This document shows, piece after piece, positions 31,781 through 40,811 of a stretch of 64,000 bases of DNA. Under the pieces are notes generated by a model, which saw only the letters and a program-made list of their open reading frames with translations, ran no database searches and was not told the origin of the DNA. This stretch comes from Pseudomonadota bacterium (GTDB lineage Bacteria > Pseudomonadota > Gammaproteobacteria > Burkholderiales > Burkholderiaceae_B), in contig JAFACG010000045.1 in assembly GCA_023425645.1 (NCBI GenBank), positions 1-64,000 of the forward strand, in the 5' to 3' direction. Both the position numbers and the translations under genes were made by a program. The stretch's first letter is position 1; each line of letters starts with the position of its first letter.

Positions 31781-32332
31781 TCAGGGCGTGCCGGCTTGGC
31801 TGGCGGATTCATGGCGCAGCTGCGCCAGCAACCAGTCCGCGCGCTCGGCCACGTCCGTTCTGGGCAGGAGGAGGACCTCATAGCCCAGCCGCGGATAGAC
31901 CTCCAGAAGGTGTTCATACTCCCGTAAGGCATCTTCCAGGGCGAGCTGGCGCTGGCTGTCGCGCTGGTAGAGTTCGGGCCAGGGCGGGGTCAGGAAGACC
32001 TGTTCATGGTAGCGGCGCTCGCGGCGCAACTGTTCCAGCAGGGAGGGATTCCCCAGGCGGGCCAGGCCGGCGGCCGCATCGACCAGTCCGCGATCGAAGA
32101 AGGTCCGGGCGCTGCAGGCGCCGTCGTAGTCGAGGCGCGCCAATCGGGCGGTGCGCTCGAGAAAGGCGCGCATGTCCGTCCAGGGCAGGGCGGACCCCGC
32201 GCCCGCCTGTTCCTGTTCGACGATGCGGCGGCCTGGCTCGGCCACCACGGCGTGGCCGCGGCGCCGCAGTTCTTCCAGCAAGGTGGACTTGCCCCCGGCG
32301 GAGCAGCCCGAAATGACGACTCGTTGATTCAT
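31781..32332 (-). CDS. AAA-family ATPase / kinase-like P-loop protein
   Basis: Small P-loop NTPase of 183 residues with Walker A GCSAGGKST at 9-17. EPGRRIVEQEQ and FFDRGLVDAAAGL follow, a layout shared with AAA_28 (NadR-like, deoxynucleoside-kinase-like) proteins. The real start is ATG at 32332 (MNQRVVISG); the longer frame runs into ppsR. The substrate is unknown. It is convergent with amaA and downstream of ppsR. Confidence 0.75.
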   Translation of the reverse strand: MNQRVVISGCSAGGKSTLLEELRRRGHAVVAEPGRRIVEQEQAGAGSALPWTDMRAFLERTARLARLDYDGACSARTFFDRGLVDAAAGLARLGNPSLLEQLRRERRYHEQVFLTPPWPELYQRDSQRQLALEDALREYEHLLEVYPRLGYEVLLLPRTDVAERADWLLAQLRHESASQAGTP

Positions 32333-32342
32333 GGCGTGTGCG

Positions 32343-32362
32343 GGCCGGCGCATGCGCCGGCC
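32343..32362. repeat. 20-bp perfect palindrome
   Basis: GGCCGGCG, CATG, CGCCGGCC form a perfect palindrome 11 bases before the AAA ATPase start on the minus strand. It may act as an RNA hairpin between ppsR and the ATPase gene or as a protein site. Confidence 0.5.
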
Positions 32363-32406
32363 TGATATGGGAAGGAGGGGAGGGTTGCGGCGCGGGCCGC
32401 ATGAAC

Positions 32407-32432
32407 CGGCAAGGCGAGAGCTCGCCCTGCCG
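32407..32432 (-). terminator. Hairpin just after ppsR
   Basis: On the minus strand a 12-bp stem with one wobble (CGGCAGGGCGAG, loop CT, CTCGCCTTGCCG) begins 11 bases beyond the ppsR stop and is followed only by GGTT. The stem is strong but the T-run is poor, so termination is likely partial. Confidence 0.5.
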
Positions 32433-32442
32433 CGGAGACGGT

Positions 32443-33276
32443 TCAGTAGGTGCGGCGGTCCAGGCCGACGTCGTCCAGGATCTTGGTGGAGATCTCTTCG
32501 ATGGACTTGGTGGTGGTGGACAGCCACGGAATGCCTTCCATGCGCATCAGGCGCTCGGCCTCGGCCACTTCCATGCGGCATTGCTCCAGAGAGGCGTACT
32601 TGCTGTCCGGGCGGCGTTCGTTGCGCACTTCGGCCAGGCGGTCCGGGTGAATGGACAGGCCGAAGATCTTCTTGCGATAGGGCGCCAGCGTGGCGGGCAG
32701 GGTGCCGCGCTGGAAGTCTTCCGGGATCAGCGGGTAGTTGGCGGCCTTCACGGCGTACTGCATGGCCAGGTACAGGCTGGTGGGGGTCTTGCCGCAGCGC
32801 GACACGCCCACCAGGATCACGTCCGCTTGTTCCAGGCCGTTGACGTACTGTCCGTCGTCGTGCGCCAGGCTGAAATTGATGGCCTCGATGCGGTTGTTGT
32901 ATCGTTTCGACATTCCCCCGGAGTGGGAACGTCCGACCGAGCGGCTGGACTTCACGCCCAGGGCGCGTTCGATGTGGCGTACGAAGGCGCCGAACAGGTC
33001 CAGGAAAGTGCAGTTGGAGGCCCCGATGATGTGCGCCATCTTGGGGTCCACCAGGGTGCTGAACACCAGAGGCTGCTGGCCCTGCTCCTGCGCGCAGCGG
33101 TTGATGCGCTCGGCCACGGATTCGGCTTTCTCGATGGTGTCGATGAACGGGATGCGGATGGCCTGGAACTCGAACTGGGCGAATTGGGACAGGACGGAAT
33201 GGCTGAAGGTTTCAGCAGTGATGCCCGTGCTGTCGGAAACGACGAAGACGGTGCGCTCGATAGGAGAGGAAGACAT
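32443..33276 (-). CDS. ppsR: PEP synthase regulatory protein (bifunctional kinase/pyrophosphorylase, DUF299)
   Basis: Controls phosphoenolpyruvate synthase by ADP-dependent phosphorylation of a Thr next to the catalytic His and by Pi-dependent dephosphorylation. The N-terminus ERTVFVVSDSTGITAETFSH and the P-loop VILVGVSRCGKTPTSLYL are diagnostic. ATG 33276 (MSSSPIERT) is preferred over a TTG at 33294; length 277 residues. It is divergent from its target ppsA, the usual pairing. Confidence 0.95.
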   Translation of the reverse strand: MSSSPIERTVFVVSDSTGITAETFSHSVLSQFAQFEFQAIRIPFIDTIEKAESVAERINRCAQEQGQQPLVFSTLVDPKMAHIIGASNCTFLDLFGAFVRHIERALGVKSSRSVGRSHSGGMSKRYNNRIEAINFSLAHDDGQYVNGLEQADVILVGVSRCGKTPTSLYLAMQYAVKAANYPLIPEDFQRGTLPATLAPYRKKIFGLSIHPDRLAEVRNERRPDSKYASLEQCRMEVAEAERLMRMEGIPWLSTTTKSIEEISTKILDDVGLDRRTY

Positions 33277-33308
33277 GGAATAAGTCGTGCACAATGCTCG
33301 GGAAACGG

Positions 33309-33446
33309 TACAATTTGCAAGGTTACCACTTAACCGCAGAGCTCGGGTGCGGTGAAAAGGCAGGTTTGCCTAGGGCATGGACGTCCTCATGGATTTTTTA
33401 TCCATGCCTTAAGCAAACACGCTTTTTTTTCTATTCAAGGTGACTT
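33309..33446 (+). promoter_or_regulatory. ppsA promoter candidate and structured leader
   Basis: TACAAT at 33309-33314 is a good -10 with only a weak -35. The following leader of about 125 nt can form three successive stems: ACCGCA/TGCGGT (33333/33348), AGGCA/TGCCT (33358/33367) and GGCATGGA/TCCATGCC (33374/33401). A second CATGGA at 33388-33393 could also pair with TCCATG, giving mutually exclusive folds. It ends with AAGC, a short loop, GCTT and an eight-T run shortly before the ATG. The layout suggests leader-based control; no known riboswitch class was recognised. Confidence 0.45.
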
Positions 33447-35813
33447 ATGTCTTACGTAATTGCATTCGACAAGCTCCGCATGACGGACGTCGACTCGGTG
33501 GGCGGCAAGAACGCCTCGCTGGGTGAAATGATCAGCCAGCTGGCCGATGTGGGCGTGCGCGTGCCCGGCGGTTTCGCCACCACCGCCGAAGCCTTCCGCG
33601 TCTTCCTCAAGAGCAACGGCCTGGACCAGCGCATCGCCGAACGCCTGAACTCCCTGGACGCCGACGACGTGCGCGAACTGGCCGCCGCCGGCGCCGAGAT
33701 CCGCCAGTGGATCATCGACACCCCGTTCCCCCCTGAATTCGAAAAGGCCGTGCGCGAAGCCTTCGCCGAGCTGGACGCCGACGGCAAGGGTTCGTTCGCC
33801 GTGCGTTCCTCGGCCACCGCCGAAGACCTGCCCGATGCGTCTTTCGCCGGCCAGCAGGAAACGTACCTGAACGTGGTCGGCATCGACGACGTGCTCAGCA
33901 AGATCCACCACGTGTTCGCCTCGCTGTACAACGACCGCGCCATTTCCTACCGCGTGCACAAGGGCTACGCCCACGCGGAAGTGGCCCTGTCGGCCGGCAT
34001 CCAGCGCATGGTGCGTTCGGACAAGGGCAGCGCCGGCGTGATGTTCACCCTGGACACCGAGTCCGGCTTCAAGGACGTGGTCTTCATCACCTCGTCCTAC
34101 GGCCTGGGCGAGACCGTGGTGCAGGGCGCCGTGAACCCCGACGAATTCTACGTCTACAAGCCCACCCTGGCATCCGGCCACTACCCCATCATCAGCCGGC
34201 GCATCGGCTCCAAGCTGATCAAGATGGAGTTCGACGAAAGCCGCAGCACCGGCCATGCCGTGCGCACGGTGGACGTGCCCGTGTCCGAGCGCAACCGCTA
34301 TTCGCTCAACGACGAGGAAGTCATCGAGCTGGCGCGCTACGCCACCATCATCGAGAAGCACTACCAGCGCCCCATGGACATCGAATGGGGCCGCGATGGC
34401 ATAGACGGCAAGATCTACATCCTGCAGGCCCGCCCCGAGACCGTGAAGTCCCAGCAGGCCAACAACGAAGTGCAGGAACGCTACCGCCTGAAGGCCACCG
34501 GCGACGTGCTGGTCACCGGCCGCGCCATCGGCCAGAAGATCGGCTCGGGCAAGGTGCGCATCGTGGCCGACGCCTCCGAGATGGATCAGGTCAAGCCCGG
34601 CGACGTGCTGGTCACCGACATGACGGACCCCAACTGGGAGCCCATCATGAAGCTGGCCTCGGCCATCGTCACCAACCGGGGCGGGCGCACCTGCCACGCC
34701 GCCATCATCGCCCGCGAGCTGGGCATCCCGGCCGTGGTCGGCTGCAACAACGCCACCGATGTCCTGAAGGACGGCCAGGAAGTCACCGTTTCCTGCGCGG
34801 AAGGCGATGAAGGCCGCATCTACGACGGCCTGCTGGACACCGAGATCGAAGAGGTCAGCTGGGGCCAGATGCCCGAGATCGGCCTGAAGATCATGATGAA
34901 CGTGGGCAATCCGCAGCTGGCCTTCGACTTCTCCCAGATTCCCAACGCCGGCATCGGTCTGGCCCGCCTGGAATTCATCATCAACAACAACATCGCCGTG
35001 CACCCCAAGGCCGTGCTGGACTACCCCAACGTGGACAGCGACCTGAAGAAAGCGGTGGAATCGGCGGCCCGCGGCTACGCCAGCCCGCGCGCCTTCTTCG
35101 TGGAAAAACTGGCCGAAGGCGTGGCCACCCTGGCGGCGGCCTTCTATCCCAAGCCCGTCATCGTGCGCCTGTCGGACTTCAAGTCCAACGAATACCGCAA
35201 GCTGGTGGGCGGCTCGCGCTACGAACCCGAGGAAGAAAACCCGATGCTGGGCTTCCGCGGCGCGGCGCGCTATCTGTCGGACGACTTCGAAGAGTGCTTC
35301 AAGATGGAATGCGAAGCCCTCAAGAAGGTGCGTGACGACATGGGCCTGACCAACGTCGAGATCATGGTGCCCTTCGTGCGCACCCTGGGCCAGGCAGAGC
35401 GCGTGGTCGGCCTGCTGGCCAAGCACGGCCTGGCGCGCGGCGAGAACGGCCTGCGCCTGATCATGATGTGCGAAGTGCCGTCCAACGCCATCCTGGCGGA
35501 CCAGTTCCTGCAGTACTTCGACGGCTTCTCCATCGGCTCCAACGACATGACCCAGCTCACCCTGGGCCTGGACCGCGACTCCGGCATGGAGCTGCTGGCC
35601 GCCGACTTCGACGAGCGCGACGAAGCGGTCAAGTTCATGCTCAGCCGCGCCATCAAGGCATGCCTGGCGCAGAACAAGTATGTGGGCATCTGCGGCCAGG
35701 GCCCCAGCGACCACGCCGACCTGGCCCAGTGGCTGCGCGACGAGGGCATTCTGTCCCTGTCGCTCAATCCCGACACCGTCGTGGACACCTGGCAGCGTCT
35801 GGCCACGGCCTGA
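33447..35813 (+). CDS. ppsA: Phosphoenolpyruvate synthase
   Basis: Makes PEP from pyruvate and ATP for gluconeogenesis. It has an N-terminal ATP-grasp domain ([31 protein letters not shown]), a central phosphohistidine domain with [13 protein letters not shown] (His417), and a C-terminal PEP-binding barrel ending in [19 protein letters not shown]. The length of 788 residues is normal. The Thr/Cys-His context around His417 is where PpsR-type proteins act. A terminator follows. Confidence 0.97.
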   Translation: MSYVIAFDKLRMTDVDSVGGKNASLGEMISQLADVGVRVPGGFATTAEAFRVFLKSNGLDQRIAERLNSLDADDVRELAAAGAEIRQWIIDTPFPPEFEKAVREAFAELDADGKGSFAVRSSATAEDLPDASFAGQQETYLNVVGIDDVLSKIHHVFASLYNDRAISYRVHKGYAHAEVALSAGIQRMVRSDKGSAGVMFTLDTESGFKDVVFITSSYGLGETVVQGAVNPDEFYVYKPTLASGHYPIISRRIGSKLIKMEFDESRSTGHAVRTVDVPVSERNRYSLNDEEVIELARYATIIEKHYQRPMDIEWGRDGIDGKIYILQARPETVKSQQANNEVQERYRLKATGDVLVTGRAIGQKIGSGKVRIVADASEMDQVKPGDVLVTDMTDPNWEPIMKLASAIVTNRGGRTCHAAIIARELGIPAVVGCNNATDVLKDGQEVTVSCAEGDEGRIYDGLLDTEIEEVSWGQMPEIGLKIMMNVGNPQLAFDFSQIPNAGIGLARLEFIINNNIAVHPKAVLDYPNVDSDLKKAVESAARGYASPRAFFVEKLAEGVATLAAAFYPKPVIVRLSDFKSNEYRKLVGGSRYEPEEENPMLGFRGAARYLSDDFEECFKMECEALKKVRDDMGLTNVEIMVPFVRTLGQAERVVGLLAKHGLARGENGLRLIMMCEVPSNAILADQFLQYFDGFSIGSNDMTQLTLGLDRDSGMELLAADFDERDEAVKFMLSRAIKACLAQNKYVGICGQGPSDHADLAQWLRDEGILSLSLNPDTVVDTWQRLATA

Positions 35814-35863
35814 TCGCCGTCCGCCGCCTGCCGGGCCGGACCCGGCGGGCCGCGCATGTAAGA

Positions 35864-35889
35864 AACCCCGCCTCAGGGCGGGGTTTTTT
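35864..35889 (+). terminator. Rho-independent terminator after ppsA
   Basis: A 9-bp stem (AACCCCGCC and GGCGGGGTT) with loop TCAG runs into six T. It separates convergent ppsA and the tetR gene. Confidence 0.9.
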
Positions 35890-35923
35890 CATGGCCGGGC
35901 GGTGCGGCGGCGACAGAGACGGA

Positions 35924-36562
35924 TCAGGCGTTGTCGATCAGGTAGACGCGCATGAACATGTCGATGATGTGATCGGTTTCGCTCTGGACGCGGGCTTCGT
36001 CCCAGGGGTCCATGGCGCCCATCAGCAGGATGATGACTTCGCCGTCGCACAGGCAGTGCAGGTGATCGCACATCAGTTTGGGGTCCAGCTTGCGCAGCAC
36101 TCCGCGCTCGCTCTGGCGCGCCAGGAAGCGCGTGACGTTGTCCCAGATCTGGTCGTCCAGCATGTTGAAGAAGCGCCGGCCGATGTCGCTGTTGCCGCCC
36201 ACCGATACCACCACCCGCAGCAACTGGGCGGTTTCCTTGGAATACAGCTTGCGCAGCATGGGCGGCAGGAAGCGGCGCAGCTCGGTGCGCAGATCGCCTT
36301 CGCCGTCCAGTTCGATCAGGACCTGCTCGGCGAACTCTTGCGCGCCCTTGACCAGCGTGGCCAGGAGCAGGTCCTCCTTGGACGGGAAGTAATTGTAGAG
36401 CGTGCCTTTGGAGCCGCCGGCCAGGGCCGCGATCTGGGACATGGACGTGGCTTCGAATCCGTGCTCGCGGAAAACTTCAGCCGCCACTTCCAGGATCTTG
36501 TCGCGGCGCTCGCGGCCCTTGCGGGTGGCGCGCTGCGACTTTCGGGGGACATCGTCGTGCAT
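35924..36562 (-). CDS. TetR/AcrR family transcriptional regulator
   Basis: 212-residue repressor-type protein. The N-terminal helix-turn-helix is ILEVAAEVFREHGFEAT followed by SMSQIAALAGGSKGTLYNYF, and the C-terminal ligand domain resembles the AefR-type subfamily (RFFNMLDDQIWDNVTRFL). It is divergent from ndh across a 260-base gap that contains a palindrome, so it may regulate itself and possibly ndh. The ligand is unknown. Confidence 0.9.
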   Translation of the reverse strand: MHDDVPRKSQRATRKGRERRDKILEVAAEVFREHGFEATSMSQIAALAGGSKGTLYNYFPSKEDLLLATLVKGAQEFAEQVLIELDGEGDLRTELRRFLPPMLRKLYSKETAQLLRVVVSVGGNSDIGRRFFNMLDDQIWDNVTRFLARQSERGVLRKLDPKLMCDHLHCLCDGEVIILLMGAMDPWDEARVQSETDHIIDMFMRVYLIDNA

Positions 36563-36601
36563 AATGGTGCAAAAGGGATTGGGAATTGAATCCAGTATAA
36601 A

Positions 36602-36614
36602 CCATACCGTATGG
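36602..36614. promoter_or_regulatory. Palindrome, probable TetR operator
   Basis: CCATAC, C, GTATGG is a perfect 6-bp-arm palindrome 40 bases before the tetR start. A minus-strand -10 candidate (TATACT, plus-strand AGTATA) adjoins it, the typical arrangement for an autoregulated TetR gene. Confidence 0.5.
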
Positions 36615-36823
36615 ACGGCCTTGCGGGCGACCTTTCGCGCTGATAATTGTGCCGGAGCCGTTCATGTCAAGGCCAGGCGCGGCGCGAAATTTGCTGCGCA
36701 GTCTTGCGTCAAGACGCGAGGCCGGCGTGATAAGGAACTTCTATAGTCATTATCAGTTTTGATTTAAAGTAATTTGCCGGGATTCTGATACTGTCAATTC
36801 TCGATAACCATAAGGAGTTTTGC

Positions 36824-38137
36824 ATGTCCCACACACAGCCCTATAAAGTGGTGATTGTCGGTGGCGGAGCAGGCGGCCTGGAACTGGCCGCCAAGCTGGG
36901 ACGCCAGTTCGGCCGCAAGCATGTCTTCCTTGTGGACAAGGACAGCGACCATATCTGGAAGCCGTCGCTGCATGAGGTGGCCGCCGGCACGCTGGACATT
37001 CACCGCGAGGGCCTGTCGTATTTCATGCTGGCGCGCGATTGCGGCTTCACCTTCGTGCCCGGCGAGATGGTGGGCATGGATCGTGACGAGCGCCGCATCT
37101 TCCTGTCGGCCGTGCTGGGGCCGAACCAAGAAGAGGTCTTCCCCGAACGCCAGCTGTCCTACGACATGCTGGTGATGGCGGTGGGCAGCAGATCCAACTT
37201 CTTCAACACGCCCGGCTCGCAGGACTATGCGATCACGCTGGATTCCACGAACCAGGCTGAACGCTTCCGGCTCAAGCTGCTCAACGAGCTCATCAGCGTC
37301 AGCCGGCGCAACGACCGCGAACAGGGGTCGGCCCTGCACATCAATATCGTGGGCGGGGGAGCCACCGGCGTGGAGCTGGCGGCCGAGCTCCTGGAGGCGC
37401 GCGCCGACCTGAGCATCTACGGCATACCGTCCAGCGACTCCGAGCGCGAGGTGCGCATCACCCTGCTGGAGGGTGCGGACCGCATCCTGTCGGCGCTGCC
37501 GCCCAAGCTGTCGGCCACGGCCCAGCAGTTGCTGGAGCAGCGCGGCGTGGCCGTGCGCACCTCGGTACGCGTCAGCCGCATCGCCGCCGATCACATCGAA
37601 GACGCCAATGGCGCGCGCTACCCCAGCGATCTGTGCGTGTGGGCGGCAGGCATCGAGGCGCCGGCCTTCCTGGCCCAGCTGGGGCTGCCTGTCAACCGCA
37701 TCAACCAGTTGGTGGCGGACCGCTGCCTGCGTACTCCCGACCCGCACATCCTGGCCATGGGCGACTGTGCGCAAGTTCCCTGGGGCGAGGGGGAGGGCCG
37801 TTTCCTGCCGGCGCGCGCCCAGGTGGCGCACCAGCAGGCCAGCTATCTGTGCAAACGCCTGGCGGCCCTGATCCAGGGGAAAACGGTGGATGAGGACCCT
37901 TTCGTGTTCAAGGATTACGGCTCGCTGGTGTCGGTCGGACACAGTCGCGGCGTGGGCAGCCTGATGGGCGTGCTCTCGGGCAAGAGCTGGTTCGTGAAGG
38001 GCCTGCTGGCGCGCGTCATGTACATGAGCCTGCACCTGATGCATCACATGGCGGTGCTGGGCGTGGTGCGCACCGCCACTCTGGCGCTGGGCAGGCTGCT
38101 GAGCAAACGGGCGGCGCCTCGTGTTAAATTACACTAA
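36824..38137 (+). CDS. ndh: Type II NADH:quinone oxidoreductase-like flavoprotein
   Basis: Single-subunit, non-proton-pumping NADH dehydrogenase at the inner membrane face. FAD binding is VVIVGGGAGGLELAAKLG near residue 10, NAD binding is IVGGGATGVELAAELLE, and the second FAD contact is ILAMGDCAQVPWGEG. The C-terminal amphipathic part (MYMSLHLMHHMAVLGVV) matches NDH-2 membrane anchoring. The length is 437 residues. It is preceded by an AT-rich region and followed by a bidirectional terminator. Confidence 0.9.
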   Translation: MSHTQPYKVVIVGGGAGGLELAAKLGRQFGRKHVFLVDKDSDHIWKPSLHEVAAGTLDIHREGLSYFMLARDCGFTFVPGEMVGMDRDERRIFLSAVLGPNQEEVFPERQLSYDMLVMAVGSRSNFFNTPGSQDYAITLDSTNQAERFRLKLLNELISVSRRNDREQGSALHINIVGGGATGVELAAELLEARADLSIYGIPSSDSEREVRITLLEGADRILSALPPKLSATAQQLLEQRGVAVRTSVRVSRIAADHIEDANGARYPSDLCVWAAGIEAPAFLAQLGLPVNRINQLVADRCLRTPDPHILAMGDCAQVPWGEGEGRFLPARAQVAHQQASYLCKRLAALIQGKTVDEDPFVFKDYGSLVSVGHSRGVGSLMGVLSGKSWFVKGLLARVMYMSLHLMHHMAVLGVVRTATLALGRLLSKRAAPRVKLH

Positions 38138-38144
38138 CTGCATT

Positions 38145-38171
38145 GAAAAAACGGGCCCGGCGGCCCGTTTT
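38145..38171. terminator. Bidirectional terminator between ndh and smpB
   Basis: The stem AACGGGCC / GGCCCGTT with loop CGGC has an A-run on its left and a T-run on its right. The left A-run gives a clean T-run for the minus strand, directly after the smpB stop; the plus side serves ndh. Confidence 0.85.
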
Positions 38172-38634
38172 ATTCATGGGCCTTGCGGCGGGTGTCGTGC
38201 TTCATCAGGCGTTCCTGTTCGCGCTTCCAGTCCTTGTCGCGGGAGACGTCGCGCTTGTCGTGCAGCTTCTTGCCGCGGCCCAGGCCGAAGTCCAGCTTGA
38301 TGCGGCCCTTTTTGTAGTGCAGGTTCAGGGGCACCAGGGTGTAGCCGCGCTGTTCGACCTTGCCGATCAGCTTGCGGATCTCCTCGGCCCTGAGCAGCAG
38401 TTTGCGCGTGCGCGTGGCGTCCGGGCGAATGTGGGTGGACGCGGTCGGCAGGGCGCTGACATGCATGCCCAGCACGTACAGTTCGCCGTCGCGCACAATG
38501 ACATAGCTTTCTTTGAGCTGCACATGGCCGGCCCGGATCGCCTTGACTTCCCAGCCTTCCAGCACGAGCCCGGCCTCGAAGCGTTCTTCGATAAAGTATT
38601 CGTGGGTTGCCTTGCGGTTATCAACAATGCTCAT
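38170..38634 (-). CDS. smpB: SsrA-binding protein SmpB
   Basis: tmRNA partner needed for trans-translation rescue of stalled ribosomes. The 154-residue protein has the OB-fold core ([40 protein letters not shown]) and the basic tail [20 protein letters not shown]. It is divergent from ratA, the conserved smpB/ratA/rnfH block. No tmRNA gene was found in the window. Confidence 0.97.
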   Translation of the reverse strand: MSIVDNRKATHEYFIEERFEAGLVLEGWEVKAIRAGHVQLKESYVIVRDGELYVLGMHVSALPTASTHIRPDATRTRKLLLRAEEIRKLIGKVEQRGYTLVPLNLHYKKGRIKLDFGLGRGKKLHDKRDVSRDKDWKREQERLMKHDTRRKAHE

Positions 38635-38693
38635 GAATCAATTGCCAGCCTTAGATTGTAAAATCAGAACATTCTATCTATTAACCAGACCTG

Positions 38694-39128
38694 ATGCATA
38701 CAGTAAAACGCTCCGTCCTCGTCCCCTACAGCTGCGAGCAGATGTTCGATCTGGTGGCCGACGTGGACAAATACCCCGAATTCATGCCCTGGTGCGGCGG
38801 CGCTTCCGTCACGCAGCGCACCGAGCAGGGCATGGAGGCGTCGGTCACCATCAGCATCGCCGGCATACGCCAGTCCTTCACCACGCGCAATGAACACGAC
38901 TATCCCAAGCGCATCGTCCTGCGCCTGGTCGACGGCCCGTTTTCCGCCCTGACCGGGGACTGGCAATTCGTCGCCCTGGGCTCGGACGGCTGCAAGGTGG
39001 TCTTCACCATGGATTACGAATTCTCCAGCCGCGCCCTGGAAATGGTGGTGGGGCCCATCTTCAACCGGGTGGCCAACAGCTTCATCGATTCGTTCACGCG
39101 CCGCGCACAGGAGGTCTACGGTGACTGA
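38694..39128 (+). CDS. ratA: RatA / coenzyme-Q-binding START-domain protein
   Basis: 144-residue START-like protein (VLVPYSCEQMFDLVADVDKY then PEFMPWC). Orthologues bind ubiquinone (Coq10-like). E. coli RatA was also described as blocking 70S assembly, but the TA role is disputed. It overlaps the next gene by 8 bases. A promoter candidate TTGTAA (38656), 17 bases, TATTAA (38679) would leave almost no 5' leader. Confidence 0.92.
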   Translation: MHTVKRSVLVPYSCEQMFDLVADVDKYPEFMPWCGGASVTQRTEQGMEASVTISIAGIRQSFTTRNEHDYPKRIVLRLVDGPFSALTGDWQFVALGSDGCKVVFTMDYEFSSRALEMVVGPIFNRVANSFIDSFTRRAQEVYGD

Positions 39129-39480
39129 GCTGGCTGTCACGGTGGTGGTCGCCACGCAGGCCCAGGTCTGGACTGCGCGCCTGGCCCTGCCGCCCGGCAG
39201 CAGCGTGCGCGACGCCCTGGCTCAATCGGGCGTCTCGGCCGGGCTGCAGGAGTGCGGACTGCCGCCGCTGGATCCGGCCTTGGGGCTGGATGGCCTGCGG
39301 GTCGGCGTGTTCGGCCAGCGCTGCGAGCTGGACCAGTTGCTGCGCGATCAGGACAGGGTGGAAGTCTACCGCGACCTGGTCTTCGACCCCATGGAGTCGC
39401 GCCGCCGCCGCTACGCCCACAAGATGGCTGCGCCCAAGGCGGTCCGGCCCCGCCGCAAGACCCCGCCCGCCGCGCGCTGA
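39121..39480 (+). CDS. rnfH: RnfH family ubiquitin-fold protein (RatB)
   Basis: 119-residue small protein with a beta-grasp, ubiquitin-like core. VVVATQAQVWTARLALPPG, SSVRDALAQSGV and QDRVEVYRDLVFDPMESRRR are the family signature. The start is GTG at 39121, overlapping ratA. A basic tail (RPRRKTPPAAR) closes it. Function is unclear; it is routinely coupled with ratA and smpB. Confidence 0.9.
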   Translation: MTELAVTVVVATQAQVWTARLALPPGSSVRDALAQSGVSAGLQECGLPPLDPALGLDGLRVGVFGQRCELDQLLRDQDRVEVYRDLVFDPMESRRRRYAHKMAAPKAVRPRRKTPPAAR

Positions 39481-39596
39481 ACGAATCCGCCCGCAAGCCG
39501 CGCCTTGCCGCCCGGCGCCATTGCGCAAGTCCGGCCCTGCAATGCCGGGCCGTGCAGGGCGGGGGCTCTCCTTCCTGCTTTGGCCACTGCGCCGGA

Positions 39597-39637
39597 TTGT
39601 CATCGGCATGACAACCTTCCCGCGCCGCTGGCATTAT
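39597..39637 (+). promoter_or_regulatory. Operator-like inverted repeat upstream of valine operon
   Basis: TTGTCAT, CGGC, ATGACAA (39597-39614) is a perfect 7-bp-arm repeat. Its right arm contains ATGACA, a near-consensus -35, and CATTAT at 39632-39637 can serve as -10 at 18 bases. A regulator bound here would cover the -35 box. Confidence 0.45.
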
Positions 39638-39662
39638 GGTGGGATAAAACAAGGAGACTGGC

Positions 39663-40811
39663 ATGATACTGACAGACGAGCAGCAGGCCTTCGTCCAGGC
39701 CGCCCGTGAATTCGCCCAAGGGGAACTGGCCCCGCACGCGGCTCGCTGGGACGAGGAGCAGGAGTTTCCGGTCCAGGTCTTTCGCAAGGCGGGCGAATTG
39801 GGCTTTTGCGGCCTGTACGCCGCCGAGTCCATCGGCGGCCTGGGCCTGGGGCGGCTGGAATCCAGCCTGGTATTCGAGGAGATGGCGGCAGTGGACCCTT
39901 CCACGACCGCCTTCCTGACGATTCACAACATGGCCACCTGGATGGTGGGGAAATGGGGCTCGGACAGCCTCAAGGAGCAATGGGGCGCGGACTTGAGCGC
40001 GGGCCTGAAGCTGGCCTCCTACTGCCTGACGGAGCCGGGCTCGGGCTCGGACGCCGCTTCCTTGCGCACCCGCGCCGAGCGGGATGGCGGGGACTATCTG
40101 CTCAGCGGCAGCAAGGCTTTCATTTCGGGGGCGGGCGAGACCGACCTGCTCATCGTCATGGCACGAACCGGGGGCGAGGGCCCCAAGGGGATTTCCGCTT
40201 TCGCCGTGCCGGCCGACAGCGCCGGCATCACCTATGGCCGCAAGGAGCAGAAGATGGGCTGGAACAGCCAGTCCACCCGGGCAGTCAGCTTCGATCGCGT
40301 GCGGGTGCCGGCCCAGGCCATGCTGGGCCGCGAGGGCGACGGGTTCAAGCTCGCCATGAAGGGCCTGGACGGCGGGCGCATCAACATCGCCTGCTGTTCG
40401 GTGGGCGCCGCCCAGGGAGCGTACGAGGCGGCCCGGCTCCACATGCAGGAGCGCCGCCAGTTCGGCCAGCGCCTGGATCAGTTCCAGGCCCTGCAGTTCA
40501 AGCTGGCGGACATCCTGACCCATATCGTGGCGGCGCGACAGATGGTGCGCCTGGCAGCCACGCATCTGGACGCCGGCAGCGAGCAGGCCAGCGCATACTG
40601 CGCCATGGCCAAGCGCCTGGCCACTGACCTGGGCTTCCAGGCCTGCCTGGACGCGCAGCAGCTGTTCGGCGGCTATGGCTACCTGAAAGACTATCCGCTC
40701 GAGCGCCTGGTGCGCGATGCGCGCGTGCATCAGATCCTGGAGGGCACCAATGAAATCATGCGCGTTATCATTGCCCGACACATCATCGATCAAGGAGCCG
40801 ACATCCGATGA
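39663..40811 (+). CDS. Acyl-CoA dehydrogenase, probably isobutyryl-CoA dehydrogenase
   Basis: FAD enzyme introducing the alpha-beta double bond into a short branched acyl-CoA. Family motifs are YCLTEPGSGSDAASLRTRAE and QLFGGYGYLKDYPLERLVRD, with the catalytic Glu in ILEGTNEIMRVIIARHI. The length is 382 residues. Coupling by a 4-base overlap to a hydroxyisobutyryl-CoA hydrolase-type gene, then mmsB, points to valine breakdown and thus isobutyryl-CoA as substrate; this is inferred from context. Confidence 0.85.
   Translation: MILTDEQQAFVQAAREFAQGELAPHAARWDEEQEFPVQVFRKAGELGFCGLYAAESIGGLGLGRLESSLVFEEMAAVDPSTTAFLTIHNMATWMVGKWGSDSLKEQWGADLSAGLKLASYCLTEPGSGSDAASLRTRAERDGGDYLLSGSKAFISGAGETDLLIVMARTGGEGPKGISAFAVPADSAGITYGRKEQKMGWNSQSTRAVSFDRVRVPAQAMLGREGDGFKLAMKGLDGGRINIACCSVGAAQGAYEAARLHMQERRQFGQRLDQFQALQFKLADILTHIVAARQMVRLAATHLDAGSEQASAYCAMAKRLATDLGFQACLDAQQLFGGYGYLKDYPLERLVRDARVHQILEGTNEIMRVIIARHIIDQGADIR

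Noticed and set aside
33435..35714. 759-codon open frame on the minus strand opposite ppsA
   Set aside because: It mirrors the codon periodicity of ppsA in GC-rich DNA, reads as His/Gln/Val-rich low-complexity protein, and has no ribosome-binding site or family motif.
36720..36823. FNR- or Fur-like boxes upstream of ndh (TTGATTTAAAGTAA, TCATTATCAG)
   Set aside because: Each matches only half of its consensus palindrome, so no regulator was assigned.
38656..38684. Leaderless ratA promoter (TTGTAA, 17 bases, TATTAA)
   Set aside because: The match is only moderate and the region is simply AT-rich; not strong enough to list as a separate regulatory feature.
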